Source: Kutzneria chonburiensis (GTDB lineage: Bacteria > Actinomycetota > Actinomycetes > Mycobacteriales > Pseudonocardiaceae). From it: 64,000 nt of DNA. The stretch spans positions 3,844,001-3,908,000 of the forward strand of contig NZ_CP097263.1 of NCBI RefSeq assembly GCF_028622115.1. The letters run 5' to 3'. Under the pieces are notes generated by a model. It was not told the origin of the DNA and ran no database searches. It saw nothing but the letters and a program-made list of their open reading frames with translations. This document shows positions 7,916 to 16,709 of this stretch, in pieces (position 1 is the first letter of the stretch; the number at the start of each line of letters is the position of its first letter). The translations under genes were made by a program, and so were the position numbers.

Positions 7916-8797
7916 TTGTCCGTGCACGTCGACGTCCCGCAGGCCCGACGCCTGGTGGCCGCGCAGTTCCCGGAGTGGGCCGAGCTCGAGGTGAGACCGG
8001 TGCCGTCGTCCGGCGTCGACAACATCAGTTTTCGGCTGGGTGACGACAAGCTGCTGCGGATGCCGCGGTTCGCCCGCTGGACCGGGCAGGTCACGCGGGA
8101 GCAGCGCTGGCTGCCCCGGCTGGCCCCGCACCTGCCGCTGGCCGTGCCGACGCCGCTCGGCCAGGGTCGGCCCGGCGAGGGGTATCCGTTCCCCTGGTCG
8201 GTCTACGACTGGATCGACGGCAGCAACGCCGATCGGCTCACCGACCACCGCCAGGCGGCCGTCGACCTCGCCGACTTTCTGTTGGCGCTACGGGAGATCG
8301 ACGCCACCGACGGGCCGCCGCCCGAGTGGAGCAACGGTTTCCGCGGCGTCGATCTGCACGACGACCGTGACTCGCCGGTCGTCGCGTCCCGGATGCGGGA
8401 GCGCATTGCCGTGCTGGAAGGCTTTTTCGACGTCGACGCCGTGACCGAGGTCTGGCAGACCGGGCTCGACGCGCCCACCTGGGACGGGCCGCCCGCCTGG
8501 GTCCATGGCGATCCCGTCGGGGCCAACATGATCGCCAAGGACGGCCGGCTGGCCGCTGTGATCGACTTCGGCACCCTCGCCGTCGGTGATCCGGCCTGCG
8601 ATCTCATTGCCGCGTGGGGCTTTCTGCCCGCCGGCGCACGCGAGGAGTTCCGCCGGCTGCTGGCCGTGGACGACGCCACCTGGGCCCGTGGGCGGGTCTG
8701 GGGTCTGACGTCGATCCTGCCGTCCAAGGCCGGCCTCGCCGACCCGGTGCAGGCCGCCCGAGCCCACCAGGCGTTGACCGAGATCATCGACGGATGA
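7916..8797 (+). CDS. APH-family aminoglycoside/macrolide-type phosphotransferase
   Basis: 293 residues from TTG 7916, supported by GAGGAG about nine bases upstream; a GTG at 7922 is the alternative. A protein-kinase-like fold: nucleotide-binding N-lobe, Brenner motif HGDPVGAN with catalytic Asp199, and metal-binding IDFGTLAVGDPACDL with Asp217. The gene overlaps the next kinase by ATGA. Such enzymes inactivate antibiotics by phosphorylation or act in intermediary metabolism; the substrate is unknown. Confidence 0.85.
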   Translation: MSVHVDVPQARRLVAAQFPEWAELEVRPVPSSGVDNISFRLGDDKLLRMPRFARWTGQVTREQRWLPRLAPHLPLAVPTPLGQGRPGEGYPFPWSVYDWIDGSNADRLTDHRQAAVDLADFLLALREIDATDGPPPEWSNGFRGVDLHDDRDSPVVASRMRERIAVLEGFFDVDAVTEVWQTGLDAPTWDGPPAWVHGDPVGANMIAKDGRLAAVIDFGTLAVGDPACDLIAAWGFLPAGAREEFRRLLAVDDATWARGRVWGLTSILPSKAGLADPVQAARAHQALTEIIDG

Positions 8798-9636
8798 TCG
8801 TGCACCCCGTGGTCCGCCGTCGGGCCGAGCAGGAGGGGACGGTCGGCGAGAAGTGGTTGGCCGACCTGGATTCCCTGCTCGCGTCGATGGCCGAGCGGTG
8901 GGGGTTGGACGTCGGCGAACAGCTGGACGGCGGCTTCGGGTCGGTGGTGTTCCGGGTGCGGACGGCCGAGCGGGAGGCCGTGCTCAAGCTGGCCGTGCCC
9001 GGCACCATGGTCGCCCAGGAGGCCGCCGCGCTGGGACATCCTGGGTACGCCACGCTCTACGCCAGCGACCTCGACACCGGCGCGCTGCTGCTGGAGTCAC
9101 TCGGCCCGCACATGCAGTTGCCGCCGATGGAGATGGTCACCGAGCTCGGCAAACTACTGCGGATCGCTTGGCGGGCAACGGATGCGCCCCTCCATCCGCA
9201 GGCCGACCTCCTCGCCCGATTGATCACGGACCTGTGGCGGGATCTTCGGCCGCCCTACCCCGATTCCCTGCTGACCACGGCCTTGCGGACGGCCGCGAAA
9301 CGGGCCGCCGACACCAGCCGCCGGGTGGTCGTGCACGGGGATCCCCACTGCGGCAACGCCCTCCAGAGCACCGACGGTTACCTCTTCGTCGACCCCGACG
9401 GCTACGTCGGCGATCCCGCCTACGACTGCGGCGTCGTGCTGCGCGACACCACCGCCGCCGAGTTTCCCGCCCTGTGCCGGCAACTCGCGACGATCACCGG
9501 CCTGCCGTTCGAGGCCATCGCCGAATGGGCCTTCGTCGAACGGGTCTCCACCGGCCTCCACCTGCTCGGCCTCGGCGACGCCGAGCGCTCGAAGTCCTTC
9601 CTGGACACCGCCCTGCACTCCGTCGAAACGTGCTGA
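8794..9636 (+). CDS. Aminoglycoside/hydroxyurea-type antibiotic kinase (APH(6)/StrK-like family)
   Basis: 280 residues; ATG 8794 overlaps the preceding stop in ATGA. Domain order matches the family that includes streptomycin 6-kinase and hydroxyurea kinase: ATP-binding QLDGGFGSVVFRV near 45, catalytic VVVHGDPHCGNAL around 178-190, and FVDPDGYVGDPAYD around 198-211. Together with the upstream kinase it forms a two-kinase operon, an unusual arrangement suggesting related substrates. Resistance is plausible but unproven; the family also contains housekeeping members. Confidence 0.85.
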   Translation: MIVHPVVRRRAEQEGTVGEKWLADLDSLLASMAERWGLDVGEQLDGGFGSVVFRVRTAEREAVLKLAVPGTMVAQEAAALGHPGYATLYASDLDTGALLLESLGPHMQLPPMEMVTELGKLLRIAWRATDAPLHPQADLLARLITDLWRDLRPPYPDSLLTTALRTAAKRAADTSRRVVVHGDPHCGNALQSTDGYLFVDPDGYVGDPAYDCGVVLRDTTAAEFPALCRQLATITGLPFEAIAEWAFVERVSTGLHLLGLGDAERSKSFLDTALHSVETC

Positions 9637-9641
9637 GTCTT

Positions 9642-10562
9642 TCAGTGCTGAGCGCGATACGCCCCCGGGGTAATGCCGAGGCGCTGCACGAACACCCGTC
9701 GCAAGGTCTCGTCGCTGCCGAAGCCGCTGCGGGCGGCGGCGGAAGCGACGGTGTGCCCACGGGACAACAGGTCCTGGGCGGCCTCCAGCCGGACGAGCTC
9801 GACGTAGCGGGCGGGCGTGGTGCCGATCTCGTCGTGGAACAGCCGGGAGAGCTGCCGAGGGCTGACGGAAGCCTTGGCGGACATGGTGGTCACGGTCCAG
9901 TGCTCGGCGGGATCGAGGGCGACGGCGTCCAACAGGGTCCGAAGTGGACTGTCCTGGCCGACGTGCGCCCTTGACGGGGCGGAGAACTGCGACTGCCCGC
10001 CGGGGCGCTGCATGAAGACGACCATGGACTGCGCGACTTCGGCGGCAAGGGAAGGGCCATGGTCCTCCTCCACCAACGACAGCGCCAGGTCGACCCCGGA
10101 GCTGACGCCGGCCGAGGTGACAATGGAGCCGTCCCGCACGTACAACGCGTCGGACTGCACGGAAACGCGCGGATACCGTTGGGCGAACAACGAGACCTGC
10201 CGCCAATGGGTCGTCGCCCTGCGGCCGTCCAACAACCCGATCTCGGCCAGCAGAAAGGATCCGGTGCACACGGAGGTGATCCGCGACGCGCCGGAAACCA
10301 GCTGCCGCACGGCCTCCACCACAGCGCCGCCGAACGGGAAGTCGACCATGCCGTAGGCACCGGGCACGAGCACTGTCCCATCAGGACTGTCGACCGGCCC
10401 GTCCACGCCCAACGTGGTGCCGCTGGCGGTACGGACGGGCTGCCCGTCCGGCGACACGACCCGCAGTTCATACGAGGCGCCGAGCCGGTTGGCGTGGCCG
10501 AACACGTCGGACGGCCCGGCGACGTCGATCATCGTCACGCCGTCGAAGGCCAGGATGGTCAC
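9642..10562 (-). CDS. GlxA-type transcriptional regulator (DJ-1/PfpI domain plus AraC helix-turn-helix)
   Basis: 306 residues from the GTG at 10562, which shares GTGA with the stop of the upstream oxidoreductase. The N-terminal two thirds is a class I glutamine amidotransferase-like (DJ-1/PfpI) domain beginning [20 protein letters not shown] and carrying the [15 protein letters not shown] nucleophile-elbow segment. The C-terminal third is an AraC domain ([36 protein letters not shown]). Such regulators control metabolite or stress genes; the coupled upstream oxidoreductase is the obvious candidate. Confidence 0.9.
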   Translation of the reverse strand: MTILAFDGVTMIDVAGPSDVFGHANRLGASYELRVVSPDGQPVRTASGTTLGVDGPVDSPDGTVLVPGAYGMVDFPFGGAVVEAVRQLVSGASRITSVCTGSFLLAEIGLLDGRRATTHWRQVSLFAQRYPRVSVQSDALYVRDGSIVTSAGVSSGVDLALSLVEEDHGPSLAAEVAQSMVVFMQRPGGQSQFSAPSRAHVGQDSPLRTLLDAVALDPAEHWTVTTMSAKASVSPRQLSRLFHDEIGTTPARYVELVRLEAAQDLLSRGHTVASAAARSGFGSDETLRRVFVQRLGITPGAYRAQH

Positions 10563-11095
10563 GCGGTGAGGCACACCGCAGATGATGCCAGCACGTCCCG
10601 GTACCGCGCCGCATGCGCGGCCAGCTCGGCGTCGGTGACGCCGCGCACGTCGTGCAGCACCAACGGCGGCGCGAAGTCCATGCCGACCCGGCGGGCGGTG
10701 TTCTCCAGCGGCGCCAACAGAACCTCCATCGGGTACCGGTGGAAACCGCCGTCCCGGTACGCCTCCTCGACGCCGCCGGTGGACGTCACGACCTGCAACG
10801 TCTTGCCGGCCAGCAGCCCGCGCGGCCCGTCGTAGGCGAAGCCACCGACCAGCACCTCGTCCATCCACTGTTTGAGCAGCGCCGGCACCGCGTACCACTG
10901 GAACGGGAACTGGAAGACGATCAGGTCGTGCTCGGACACGAGCCGCTGCTCACGCGGCACGTCGATGATGCGGTCCGGGTACGAGACGTGCAGGTCGTGC
11001 AGCGTCACCCCGGGCTGCCCGGCGACGGCTTCGGCCAGCGCCGCGTTGATCCGCGACCGGGACAGGTTCGGGTGGTCCAGCAACACCAGTGTCAT
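10559..11095 (-). CDS. NAD(P)H-dependent oxidoreductase, flavodoxin fold (KefF/MdaB-like)
   Basis: 178 residues. The start ([21 protein letters not shown]) is the flavin phosphate-binding strand-loop of this family, and [21 protein letters not shown] is its highly conserved active-site segment. Members reduce quinones or regulate potassium efflux systems. It is the first gene of an operon with a GlxA-type regulator (4-base overlap) and is divergent from the CoA transferase at 11184. A quinone/electrophile detoxification role is likely. Confidence 0.88.
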   Translation of the reverse strand: MTLVLLDHPNLSRSRINAALAEAVAGQPGVTLHDLHVSYPDRIIDVPREQRLVSEHDLIVFQFPFQWYAVPALLKQWMDEVLVGGFAYDGPRGLLAGKTLQVVTSTGGVEEAYRDGGFHRYPMEVLLAPLENTARRVGMDFAPPLVLHDVRGVTDAELAAHAARYRDVLASSAVCLTA

Positions 11096-11183
11096 ACCCG
11101 AAAACTAGGTTCCGGCCGGCGCCGGCGGACCCCGGGATCGGGCCGGGAAGTCCCCAGATCGGGCATGCACTTTACTGGCCGGC

Positions 11184-12305
11184 ATGGGTTCTCTGGACGG
11201 AATCGTGGTGGCCGACTTCTCCCGGGTGCTGGCCGGGCCGTACTGCACCATGCTGCTGGCCGACCTGGGCGCGGACGTGATCAAGGTGGAGAGCCCGCGC
11301 GGCGACGACACCCGGCAGTGGCTGCCGCCGGCGAACGCGGACGGCGTCGGCACGTACTACCTGGCGGTCAACCGCAACAAACGGTCCATCGCCCTGGACC
11401 TGACCGATCCGACCGACGCCGAAGCCGCCCGAGAGCTGGCCACCAGAGCGGATGTGCTGGTGCACAACCTGAGGCCCGGCGCGATGGAACGCTTCGGCCT
11501 CGGCTACGACGACGTGGCGGCGACCAATCCCACGGCCGTCTACTGCTCGATCAGCGGCTTCGGCCCCGACTCCGACCTGCCCGGCTACGACCTCCTGGTG
11601 CAGGCGATGTCCGGCATGATGAGCCTCACCGGCGCACCCGACGGGCCACCGTTCCGGGCCGGCGTCGCGGTGATCGACGTGATGACCGGCCTGCACGCGG
11701 CGACCGGCATCCTGGCGGCGCTGCACCACCGGGACGTCACGGGGCAGGGCCAGCACGTGCGGACGAACCTGTTGTCGGCGGCGCTGTCCTCGCTGGTCAA
11801 CCAGACCTCGGCCTACGTGGCCGGCGGCGTGGTGCCGCACCGCATGGGCAACGAGCACCTGAGCCTCTACCCGTACGAGCCGATGGCCACCGGCGACGGT
11901 GAGCTGATCATCGCCGTCGGCAACGACCCGCAGTTCCGGCGGCTGGCCGCGGCCATCGGCGCGCCGGAACTGGCCGACGACACCAGGTTCGCCACCATGG
12001 CCCGGCGCAACGCCAACCGTCAGGAGCTGCGCCGCCTGCTGCTGGCCCGGCTGGCCGAGAAGCCGGCCCAGGAGTGGTTCCGCATCCTGGCCGACGCCGA
12101 CATCCCGTCCGGGCCGATCAACGACGTCCGCCAGGGCGTCGATCTGGCCACGGAGCTGGGCCTCGACCCGATCGCGTACGCCGGCGGCGTGCCGACGGTC
12201 CGCAATCCGCTCACCCTGTCGGCCACGCCCACCCGGCACGATCTCGCGCCGCCGAAGCTGGATGAGCACGGCGCCGAGATCAGGGCGTGGCTGGGCCGGA
12301 ACTAG
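11184..12305 (+). CDS. CaiB/BaiF-type (family III) CoA transferase
   Basis: 373 residues. The N-terminus (VVADFSRVLAGPYCTMLLADLGADVIKVE) and the central SISGFGPDSDLPGYDLLVQA are diagnostic of family III CoA transferases, which move CoA between carboxylic acids through an aspartyl thioester. Asp165 in AVIDVMTGLHAATG occupies the nucleophile position. Substrate specificity is not predictable. The end overlaps the convergent CGNR gene by 26 bases. Confidence 0.92.
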   Translation: MGSLDGIVVADFSRVLAGPYCTMLLADLGADVIKVESPRGDDTRQWLPPANADGVGTYYLAVNRNKRSIALDLTDPTDAEAARELATRADVLVHNLRPGAMERFGLGYDDVAATNPTAVYCSISGFGPDSDLPGYDLLVQAMSGMMSLTGAPDGPPFRAGVAVIDVMTGLHAATGILAALHHRDVTGQGQHVRTNLLSAALSSLVNQTSAYVAGGVVPHRMGNEHLSLYPYEPMATGDGELIIAVGNDPQFRRLAAAIGAPELADDTRFATMARRNANRQELRRLLLARLAEKPAQEWFRILADADIPSGPINDVRQGVDLATELGLDPIAYAGGVPTVRNPLTLSATPTRHDLAPPKLDEHGAEIRAWLGRN

Positions 12306-12816
12306 CCTTCTTCCGCTCACGGTAGGCCCGCATCGCCGCTCTGGAGGCGCAGCCGGGCGAGCAGTAGACGGCCGAGCCGTTGCGGGTCTGGTCGACGAAC
12401 ACCCATCGGCACGGATGGGCCCGGCAGGTCTTGAGCCGGGCCCATTTCCCGGACAGCGACAGCTCGACCACGGCCGCCAGCACCTCGCCGAAGACCCCGG
12501 GCTGGGCCGGCTGCAACTCGACGCCCGAAGCGGTGATCACCGGGGTCAGAGGATGACGCAAAGCCATGCGCCGCAAGCGTTCCTCCGCTTCAGCCAGGCG
12601 ACCCGCGGCCACGTCGGCGTTGTGCGTGCGGACGACGTCGATCAGCGCCTCCCGCAGCTCCCGGGCGGCCGCCGCGTCGGCGTCCGACGCCTCCGCCGGC
12701 AGCCCGCGCTCGGCCAGCCACGAGCGGTAGTGCTCCCCGTCCATGAAGCGGTCCACCCGGCTGGGATCGACCGCCGAGCCGTCGTGCGAGTTGACGAAGC
12801 TGAGGACCAGATCCAT
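12280..12816 (-). CDS. CGNR zinc-finger / ABATE-domain putative regulator
   Basis: 178 residues from ATG 12816. The N-terminal ABATE-like domain starts LVLSFVNSHDGS and includes REALIDVVRTHNADV. The C-terminus is the treble-clef finger typical of CGNR proteins: CRAHPCRWVFVDQTRNGSAVYCS followed by CASRAAMRAYRERKK. The name-giving Cys-Gly-Asn-Arg has become Cys-Ala-Ser-Arg, but all zinc cysteines remain. CGNR proteins are probably stress-related DNA-binding regulators. It converges on, and overlaps, the CoA transferase. Confidence 0.85.
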   Translation of the reverse strand: MDLVLSFVNSHDGSAVDPSRVDRFMDGEHYRSWLAERGLPAEASDADAAAARELREALIDVVRTHNADVAAGRLAEAEERLRRMALRHPLTPVITASGVELQPAQPGVFGEVLAAVVELSLSGKWARLKTCRAHPCRWVFVDQTRNGSAVYCSPGCASRAAMRAYRERKKASSGPATP

Positions 12817-12922
12817 GTTAGGAGCGTAATCGTCTAGCCCATAACTCCACAACCCCCGCCATCGGTTGGACGTTAGCGTCAAACCGACTACGGTCACCAC
12901 TGCACGGCACGAGGAGGCAGTG

Positions 12923-13900
12923 GTGCGGAAGATTCCGTTGAACCTGTTCGGCACGGCGTTCGGCACCGCGGGCCTGGGCGGCACGTGGCTGACCGCCGCC
13001 GCGCAGGGCTACGCGCCGACCGCCGTCGGCATCGTGCTGCTGGCCGTCGCCGCCGTGCTCTGGGCCGTCGTCCTCGGCTGCTACGGCACGTACGCCATCA
13101 GGCAGAACGCGCTGGTCAAGGACCTCGTGGACCCGATCGGCGGCCCGTTCGCCGCGCTGGCCCTGATCACGCCGATGCTGATCGCCGGCCAGACGCTCCC
13201 CCGCCCCGCCGCGACGGTGATCGTCGACGTGTTCGCCACGCTGATCGTCCTGCACGGCTCGTGGTTCACCGGCCAGCTGATCTACGCCGGCATGGACTTC
13301 GACCAGCTGCACCCCGGCTACTTCCTGCCCAGCGCGGCCGGCGGCTTCGTGGCCGCGGCCAGCGCCGCCACGGTCGGCCAGCACGAGTTCGGCGTGCTGC
13401 TGCTGGGTTTCGGCATCATCTCGTGGCTGATCCTCGGCTCGCTGATCCTGGGCCGGCTGGTGTTCCGCCCGCCGCTGCCCGACCCGCTGATCCCGACCAT
13501 CGCCATCGAGGTGGCGCCGGCCGCCGTGGCCAGCCTCGCCTACTTCACCCTGTTCGGTGACCGCGTCGACACCGTCGCCGCCCTGCTCGGCGGCTACGGC
13601 CTGCTGATGGTGCTGGCCCAGCTGCGCCTGCTGCCCCGCTACGCCCGACTCCGCTTCGCGCCGAGCTTCTGGGCCTTCACGTTCGCCTGGGCCGGCGTCG
13701 CCACCGCCGCGCTGCACTGGCTGGGTTGGGAGCGCCCGGTCGGCCAGGGTCTTTGGACCTGTCTCGTGCTCGCCGCGATCACCACACTGGTCGCCGCCAT
13801 CGCCGTACGCACCGTGCTGGGCCTGCTCCGCGGCACGCTGCTGCCCCGGGCGGTGTTGCCGGTCGATACCGTCCGGCCTACGGTGGGTAGCGTCGGTTGA
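12923..13900 (+). CDS. TDT/SLAC1-family transporter (tellurite-resistance/C4-dicarboxylate type)
   Basis: 325 residues if started at GTG 12923, five bases after GAGGAGG; GTG 12920 sits too close to that site. The protein is almost entirely hydrophobic with about ten helices and begins KIPLNLFGTAFGTAGLGGTW, like TehA/Mae1-type channels. Members conduct anions or dicarboxylates; the tellurite label is historical. No partner gene is evident. Confidence 0.75.
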   Translation: MRKIPLNLFGTAFGTAGLGGTWLTAAAQGYAPTAVGIVLLAVAAVLWAVVLGCYGTYAIRQNALVKDLVDPIGGPFAALALITPMLIAGQTLPRPAATVIVDVFATLIVLHGSWFTGQLIYAGMDFDQLHPGYFLPSAAGGFVAAASAATVGQHEFGVLLLGFGIISWLILGSLILGRLVFRPPLPDPLIPTIAIEVAPAAVASLAYFTLFGDRVDTVAALLGGYGLLMVLAQLRLLPRYARLRFAPSFWAFTFAWAGVATAALHWLGWERPVGQGLWTCLVLAAITTLVAAIAVRTVLGLLRGTLLPRAVLPVDTVRPTVGSVG

Positions 13901-13944
13901 GACCACAGCCGCGTGGATACCGCGCGAGCTAGGGAGTCTCGGCC

Positions 13945-14286
13945 ATGTCGGATACCGCGGTCAGATCGGAACGGGTCGGGCCGGCAGCGCTGATCCACGT
14001 CAAGGGCGAGGTCGACATGGCGGCCGAGGCGTCGCTGCGCCGGCACATCGACGAGGCCATGGCCGACGAGCCGGCGGCGGTGGTGCTCGACCTGACCGGC
14101 GTGACGTTCTTCGCCTCGGCCGGCCTGCACATCCTGGTCGATCTGCACCATGACGCCGCGGCACGGGGAGTGTCCCTGCACGTGGTCGCGGACAGCCGGA
14201 TCGTGCTGCGGCCGATGGAGATCACCGGGGTCGACCAGCTGATCACCGTGGTCGCCTCGGTCGATCAGGCCCTGGCCCACAGCTGA
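13945..14286 (+). CDS. STAS-domain anti-sigma factor antagonist (SpoIIAA/RsbV-like)
   Basis: 113 residues, one STAS domain. The sequence LDLTGVTFFASAGLHILVDL holds the switch serine at residue 58 in the usual D-x-T/S-x(6)-S-x-G/A-L context; phosphorylation there by an RsbW-type kinase would release the anti-sigma factor. The start at ATG 13945 follows GGGAG. No partner kinase or sigma factor lies nearby, so it probably works with distant genes. Confidence 0.9.
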   Translation: MSDTAVRSERVGPAALIHVKGEVDMAAEASLRRHIDEAMADEPAAVVLDLTGVTFFASAGLHILVDLHHDAAARGVSLHVVADSRIVLRPMEITGVDQLITVVASVDQALAHS

Positions 14287-14304
14287 CGTGCGTATCTTGG
14301 CGTC

Positions 14305-14751
14305 GTGCCCATGTTCCGACGCCGCCGGCGCTACGACGACTACCAGCCCCGCCGATACCGGGGTGGCGGCGGCTCGTCCTGCCTGCGGGACGCCTGCCTC
14401 ATCGAGAGCGGTTGCTGCATAGCGGAAAGCTGTGACGGCAACTGCCTGATCGCCGGCCTGCTGACGCTGCCGCACCTGCTGGTCGCCGCCGGCTCGGCGG
14501 TGCCGCGGACCCGACGCCAGTCACTCGGGATGAAAGCGCCGTCGCAGATGATGATCGCCGCGATCCGCGTGTACCAGCGGGAGATCAGCGCCAAGCGGCC
14601 GGCCGTGTGCCGGTTCGAGCCAAGCTGCTCGGAGTACGCCGCCCAGGCCATCGCCCGGCACGGCGCGCTGCGCGGCGCCCGGCTGATGGTCGGCCGCCTG
14701 CTGCGCTGCCGTCCGGGCGGCCGGCGCGGCGCGGATCCGGTGCCGGCCTAG
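14305..14751 (+). CDS. yidD: YidD-family membrane protein insertion efficiency factor with Cys-rich N-terminal extension
   Basis: 148 residues from GTG 14305 (ATG 14311 is possible). The C-terminal half is YidD: IRVYQREISAKRPAVCRFEPSCSEYA, then IARHGALRGARLMVGRLLRC with the closing RPGG and ADPVP. YidD helps YidC insert membrane proteins and normally sits in the rnpA-yidC locus and is about 70-110 residues. Here it is an orphan with a 70-residue extension: a basic start and six cysteines at about residues 26-46. This looks like a second, modified copy. It overlaps the convergent MarR gene by 4 bases. Confidence 0.85.
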   Translation: MPMFRRRRRYDDYQPRRYRGGGGSSCLRDACLIESGCCIAESCDGNCLIAGLLTLPHLLVAAGSAVPRTRRQSLGMKAPSQMMIAAIRVYQREISAKRPAVCRFEPSCSEYAAQAIARHGALRGARLMVGRLLRCRPGGRRGADPVPA

Positions 14752-15203
14752 GTCCCGAACTTCTCGAAGGCTTCGGCCAGCGCCCGCAGGTCGAAGCCTT
14801 CGAGGTGCTTGAGGACGTACTTGCGCACGCCCCACAGGTTGGTCGGCCACGCCGCGTCCAGCCGGTCGAAGCCGCGATCGGTGAGCACGGCGTGCCAGCC
14901 GCGGCGGTCGTGCTCGTCACGGACCCGCTCGACCAGCGCCTGCGCCTCCAGCCGGGTGACCACGTGGGTCATCCCGCTCAGCGACAGGAACGACATCTCG
15001 GCCAGCTCGCTCATGCGCAGCCGGCGGTCGGGCGCCTCGGACAGCCGGGACAGCGTCAGGTAGTCGGTCATCGACATCTGGCGCTCGCGCAGCATGGTGG
15101 CGTCCATCACCCGCGGCAGCGCGTTGACAACCCGGTCGAGCGCCCTGATCAGCGCCTCCTCGTCGGCGTCGAGCGGGCGATCCACGCCGTCTTCGGTGTC
15201 CAC
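14748..15203 (-). CDS. MarR-family transcriptional regulator
   Basis: 151 residues. Winged helix visible as MTDYLTLSRLSEAPDRRLRM, SELAEMSFLSLSGMTHVVTRLE and the wing VRDEHDRRGWHAVLTDRG. MarR dimers repress redox or drug genes and are released by phenolic or oxidant ligands. Divergent from the FMN reductase/hydrolase pair at 15277, which it probably controls. A near-direct repeat (TACTTGCTTC at 15214, TACTTTCTTC at 15241) and an inverted TTCGGG/CCCGAA lie between. Confidence 0.88.
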   Translation of the reverse strand: MDTEDGVDRPLDADEEALIRALDRVVNALPRVMDATMLRERQMSMTDYLTLSRLSEAPDRRLRMSELAEMSFLSLSGMTHVVTRLEAQALVERVRDEHDRRGWHAVLTDRGFDRLDAAWPTNLWGVRKYVLKHLEGFDLRALAEAFEKFGT

Positions 15204-15276
15204 GCCAGCAGCTTACTTGCTTCGGGCAGGAATCAGTAGATACTTTCTTCCCGAAGGAACTATCTCGGAGGTTCAC

Positions 15277-15846
15277 GTGACCAAGATCGGCATCATCCTG
15301 GGCAGCACCCGGCCGGGGCGCAACGGCGAAGCGGTGGCCAAGTGGGTGCACAAGATCGCGTCCGAGCGCACGGACGCCGAGTTCGAGCTGGTCGACCTGC
15401 TCGACTACCCGCTGCCCCACCTGGACGAGGTGCTGCCGCCGACGATGGGCCAGTACAGCCAGCCGCACACCCTCCGGTGGGCCGCGAAGATCGCCTCGTT
15501 CGACGGGTTCGTGTTCGTCACGCCCGAGTACAACCACTCCACCTCCGGCGCGCTCAAGAACGCCATCGACTTCCTGTACGCGGAGTGGAACAACAAGGCC
15601 GTCGGCTTCGTCAGCTACGGCTCGGTCGGCGGCGCCCGCGCGGTCGAGCACCTGCGGCTGATCGCCGCCGAGCTCCAGCTGGCCGACGTGCGCTCGCAGG
15701 TCGCGCTGTCGCTGTTCACCGACTTCGAGAACTTCCGCGACTTCGCGCCGGGCGAGCACCAGCTGCCCGTGTTGCAGGCCACGCTGGACCAGGTCGTGGC
15801 GTGGAGCAACGCGCTCGCCCCGCTGCGCGCCGGGGCGGCGGCGTGA
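15277..15846 (+). CDS. NADPH-dependent FMN reductase
   Basis: 189 residues from GTG 15277, preceded by GGAGG. The start IGIILGSTRPGRNGEAVAKW is the FMN phosphate loop of the SsuE/ChrR/YieF-like family, and FVTPEYNHSTSGALKNAIDF is the conserved flavin/active-site segment. Members reduce quinones, chromate or azo compounds, or supply reduced FMN. GTGA overlap couples it to the hydrolase at 15843; the MarR gene is divergent. Confidence 0.92.
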   Translation: MTKIGIILGSTRPGRNGEAVAKWVHKIASERTDAEFELVDLLDYPLPHLDEVLPPTMGQYSQPHTLRWAAKIASFDGFVFVTPEYNHSTSGALKNAIDFLYAEWNNKAVGFVSYGSVGGARAVEHLRLIAAELQLADVRSQVALSLFTDFENFRDFAPGEHQLPVLQATLDQVVAWSNALAPLRAGAAA

Positions 15847-16703
15847 GCTTGCGGAAGACCTCGCCCGCGGACTTCGAGCACAAGTTCGCCGACGTCAACG
15901 GCACCCGGCTGCACTACGTGGTGGCCGGCAGGGGCGAGCCGCTGATCCTGATGGGCGGCTGGCCGCGCACCTGGTGGCAGTTCCACAAGGTGATTCCGTT
16001 GCTGGCCAAGCATTATCGGGTGATCGCGGTGGACATCCGCGGCATGGGCGACTCGGCCCGGCCGGCCGAGGGCTACGACAAGAAGACCATGGCCCGCGAC
16101 ATCCACGAGCTGATCAACCGGCTCGGTTTCGAGCGGGCGCACGTGTACGGCGACGACATCGGCGGCCAGGTGGCGTTCAGCCTGGCCTGGAACCACCCGG
16201 AGTCGGTGGACGGCCTGGTGATCGCCGACGGCATCCACCCCTCCGAGGCCATGTACCAGTTCCCGATGGTGCCGCGGCCGGGCCAGCCCGTGTACCCGTG
16301 GTGGTGGGCGACCGGACTGCTCGACGGGCTGGTGGAATCGTGGCAGGCCGGCAAGTTCCGGGCCATCATCGACTGGAACATCGAGCACATCGGCGGCGAC
16401 CCGAGCATGTTCGACGAGCAGAGCCGCGACATCTACGCCGCCGCGTACAACACGCCCGAGGCCATCCGCGCCACCAACGGCTGGTTCCGGACGTTCGGAC
16501 AGGACATCGCCGACTTCGCGACGTATCCCAAGCTGGAGAAGCCGCTGCTGTACCTCGGCGGCACCCTGCTGCCGGTGTCCAAGCCGGTGGTCGAGGCGTT
16601 CAGCACCACCGTCGCGTTCGTCGAGTTCCCGGACGCCGGGCACTTCCTGGCCGAGCAGCACCCGGAGCGGTTCGCCGACGTGCTGACCCGGCATTTCGGC
16701 TAG
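15843..16703 (+). CDS. Alpha/beta hydrolase, epoxide-hydrolase-like
   Basis: 286 residues from GTG 15843, overlapping the reductase stop. The fold is clear: oxyanion region LILMGGWPRTWWQFHKV, strand IAVDIRGMGDSARP, nucleophile elbow YGDDIGGQVA with Asp105 in the nucleophile position, and C-terminal histidine in FVEFPDAGHFLAEQHPE. An aspartate nucleophile points to epoxide hydrolase or haloalkane dehalogenase chemistry. With an FMN reductase and a MarR regulator it forms a small xenobiotic-response operon. Confidence 0.88.
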   Translation: MSLRKTSPADFEHKFADVNGTRLHYVVAGRGEPLILMGGWPRTWWQFHKVIPLLAKHYRVIAVDIRGMGDSARPAEGYDKKTMARDIHELINRLGFERAHVYGDDIGGQVAFSLAWNHPESVDGLVIADGIHPSEAMYQFPMVPRPGQPVYPWWWATGLLDGLVESWQAGKFRAIIDWNIEHIGGDPSMFDEQSRDIYAAAYNTPEAIRATNGWFRTFGQDIADFATYPKLEKPLLYLGGTLLPVSKPVVEAFSTTVAFVEFPDAGHFLAEQHPERFADVLTRHFG

Positions 16704-16709
16704 CCTGGC

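Noticed and set aside
5476-9636. Possible antibiotic biosynthetic cluster (P450, kinases, UvrA-like, regulators)
   Set aside because: No polyketide, peptide synthetase or other scaffold enzyme is present; the genes look like separate small operons.
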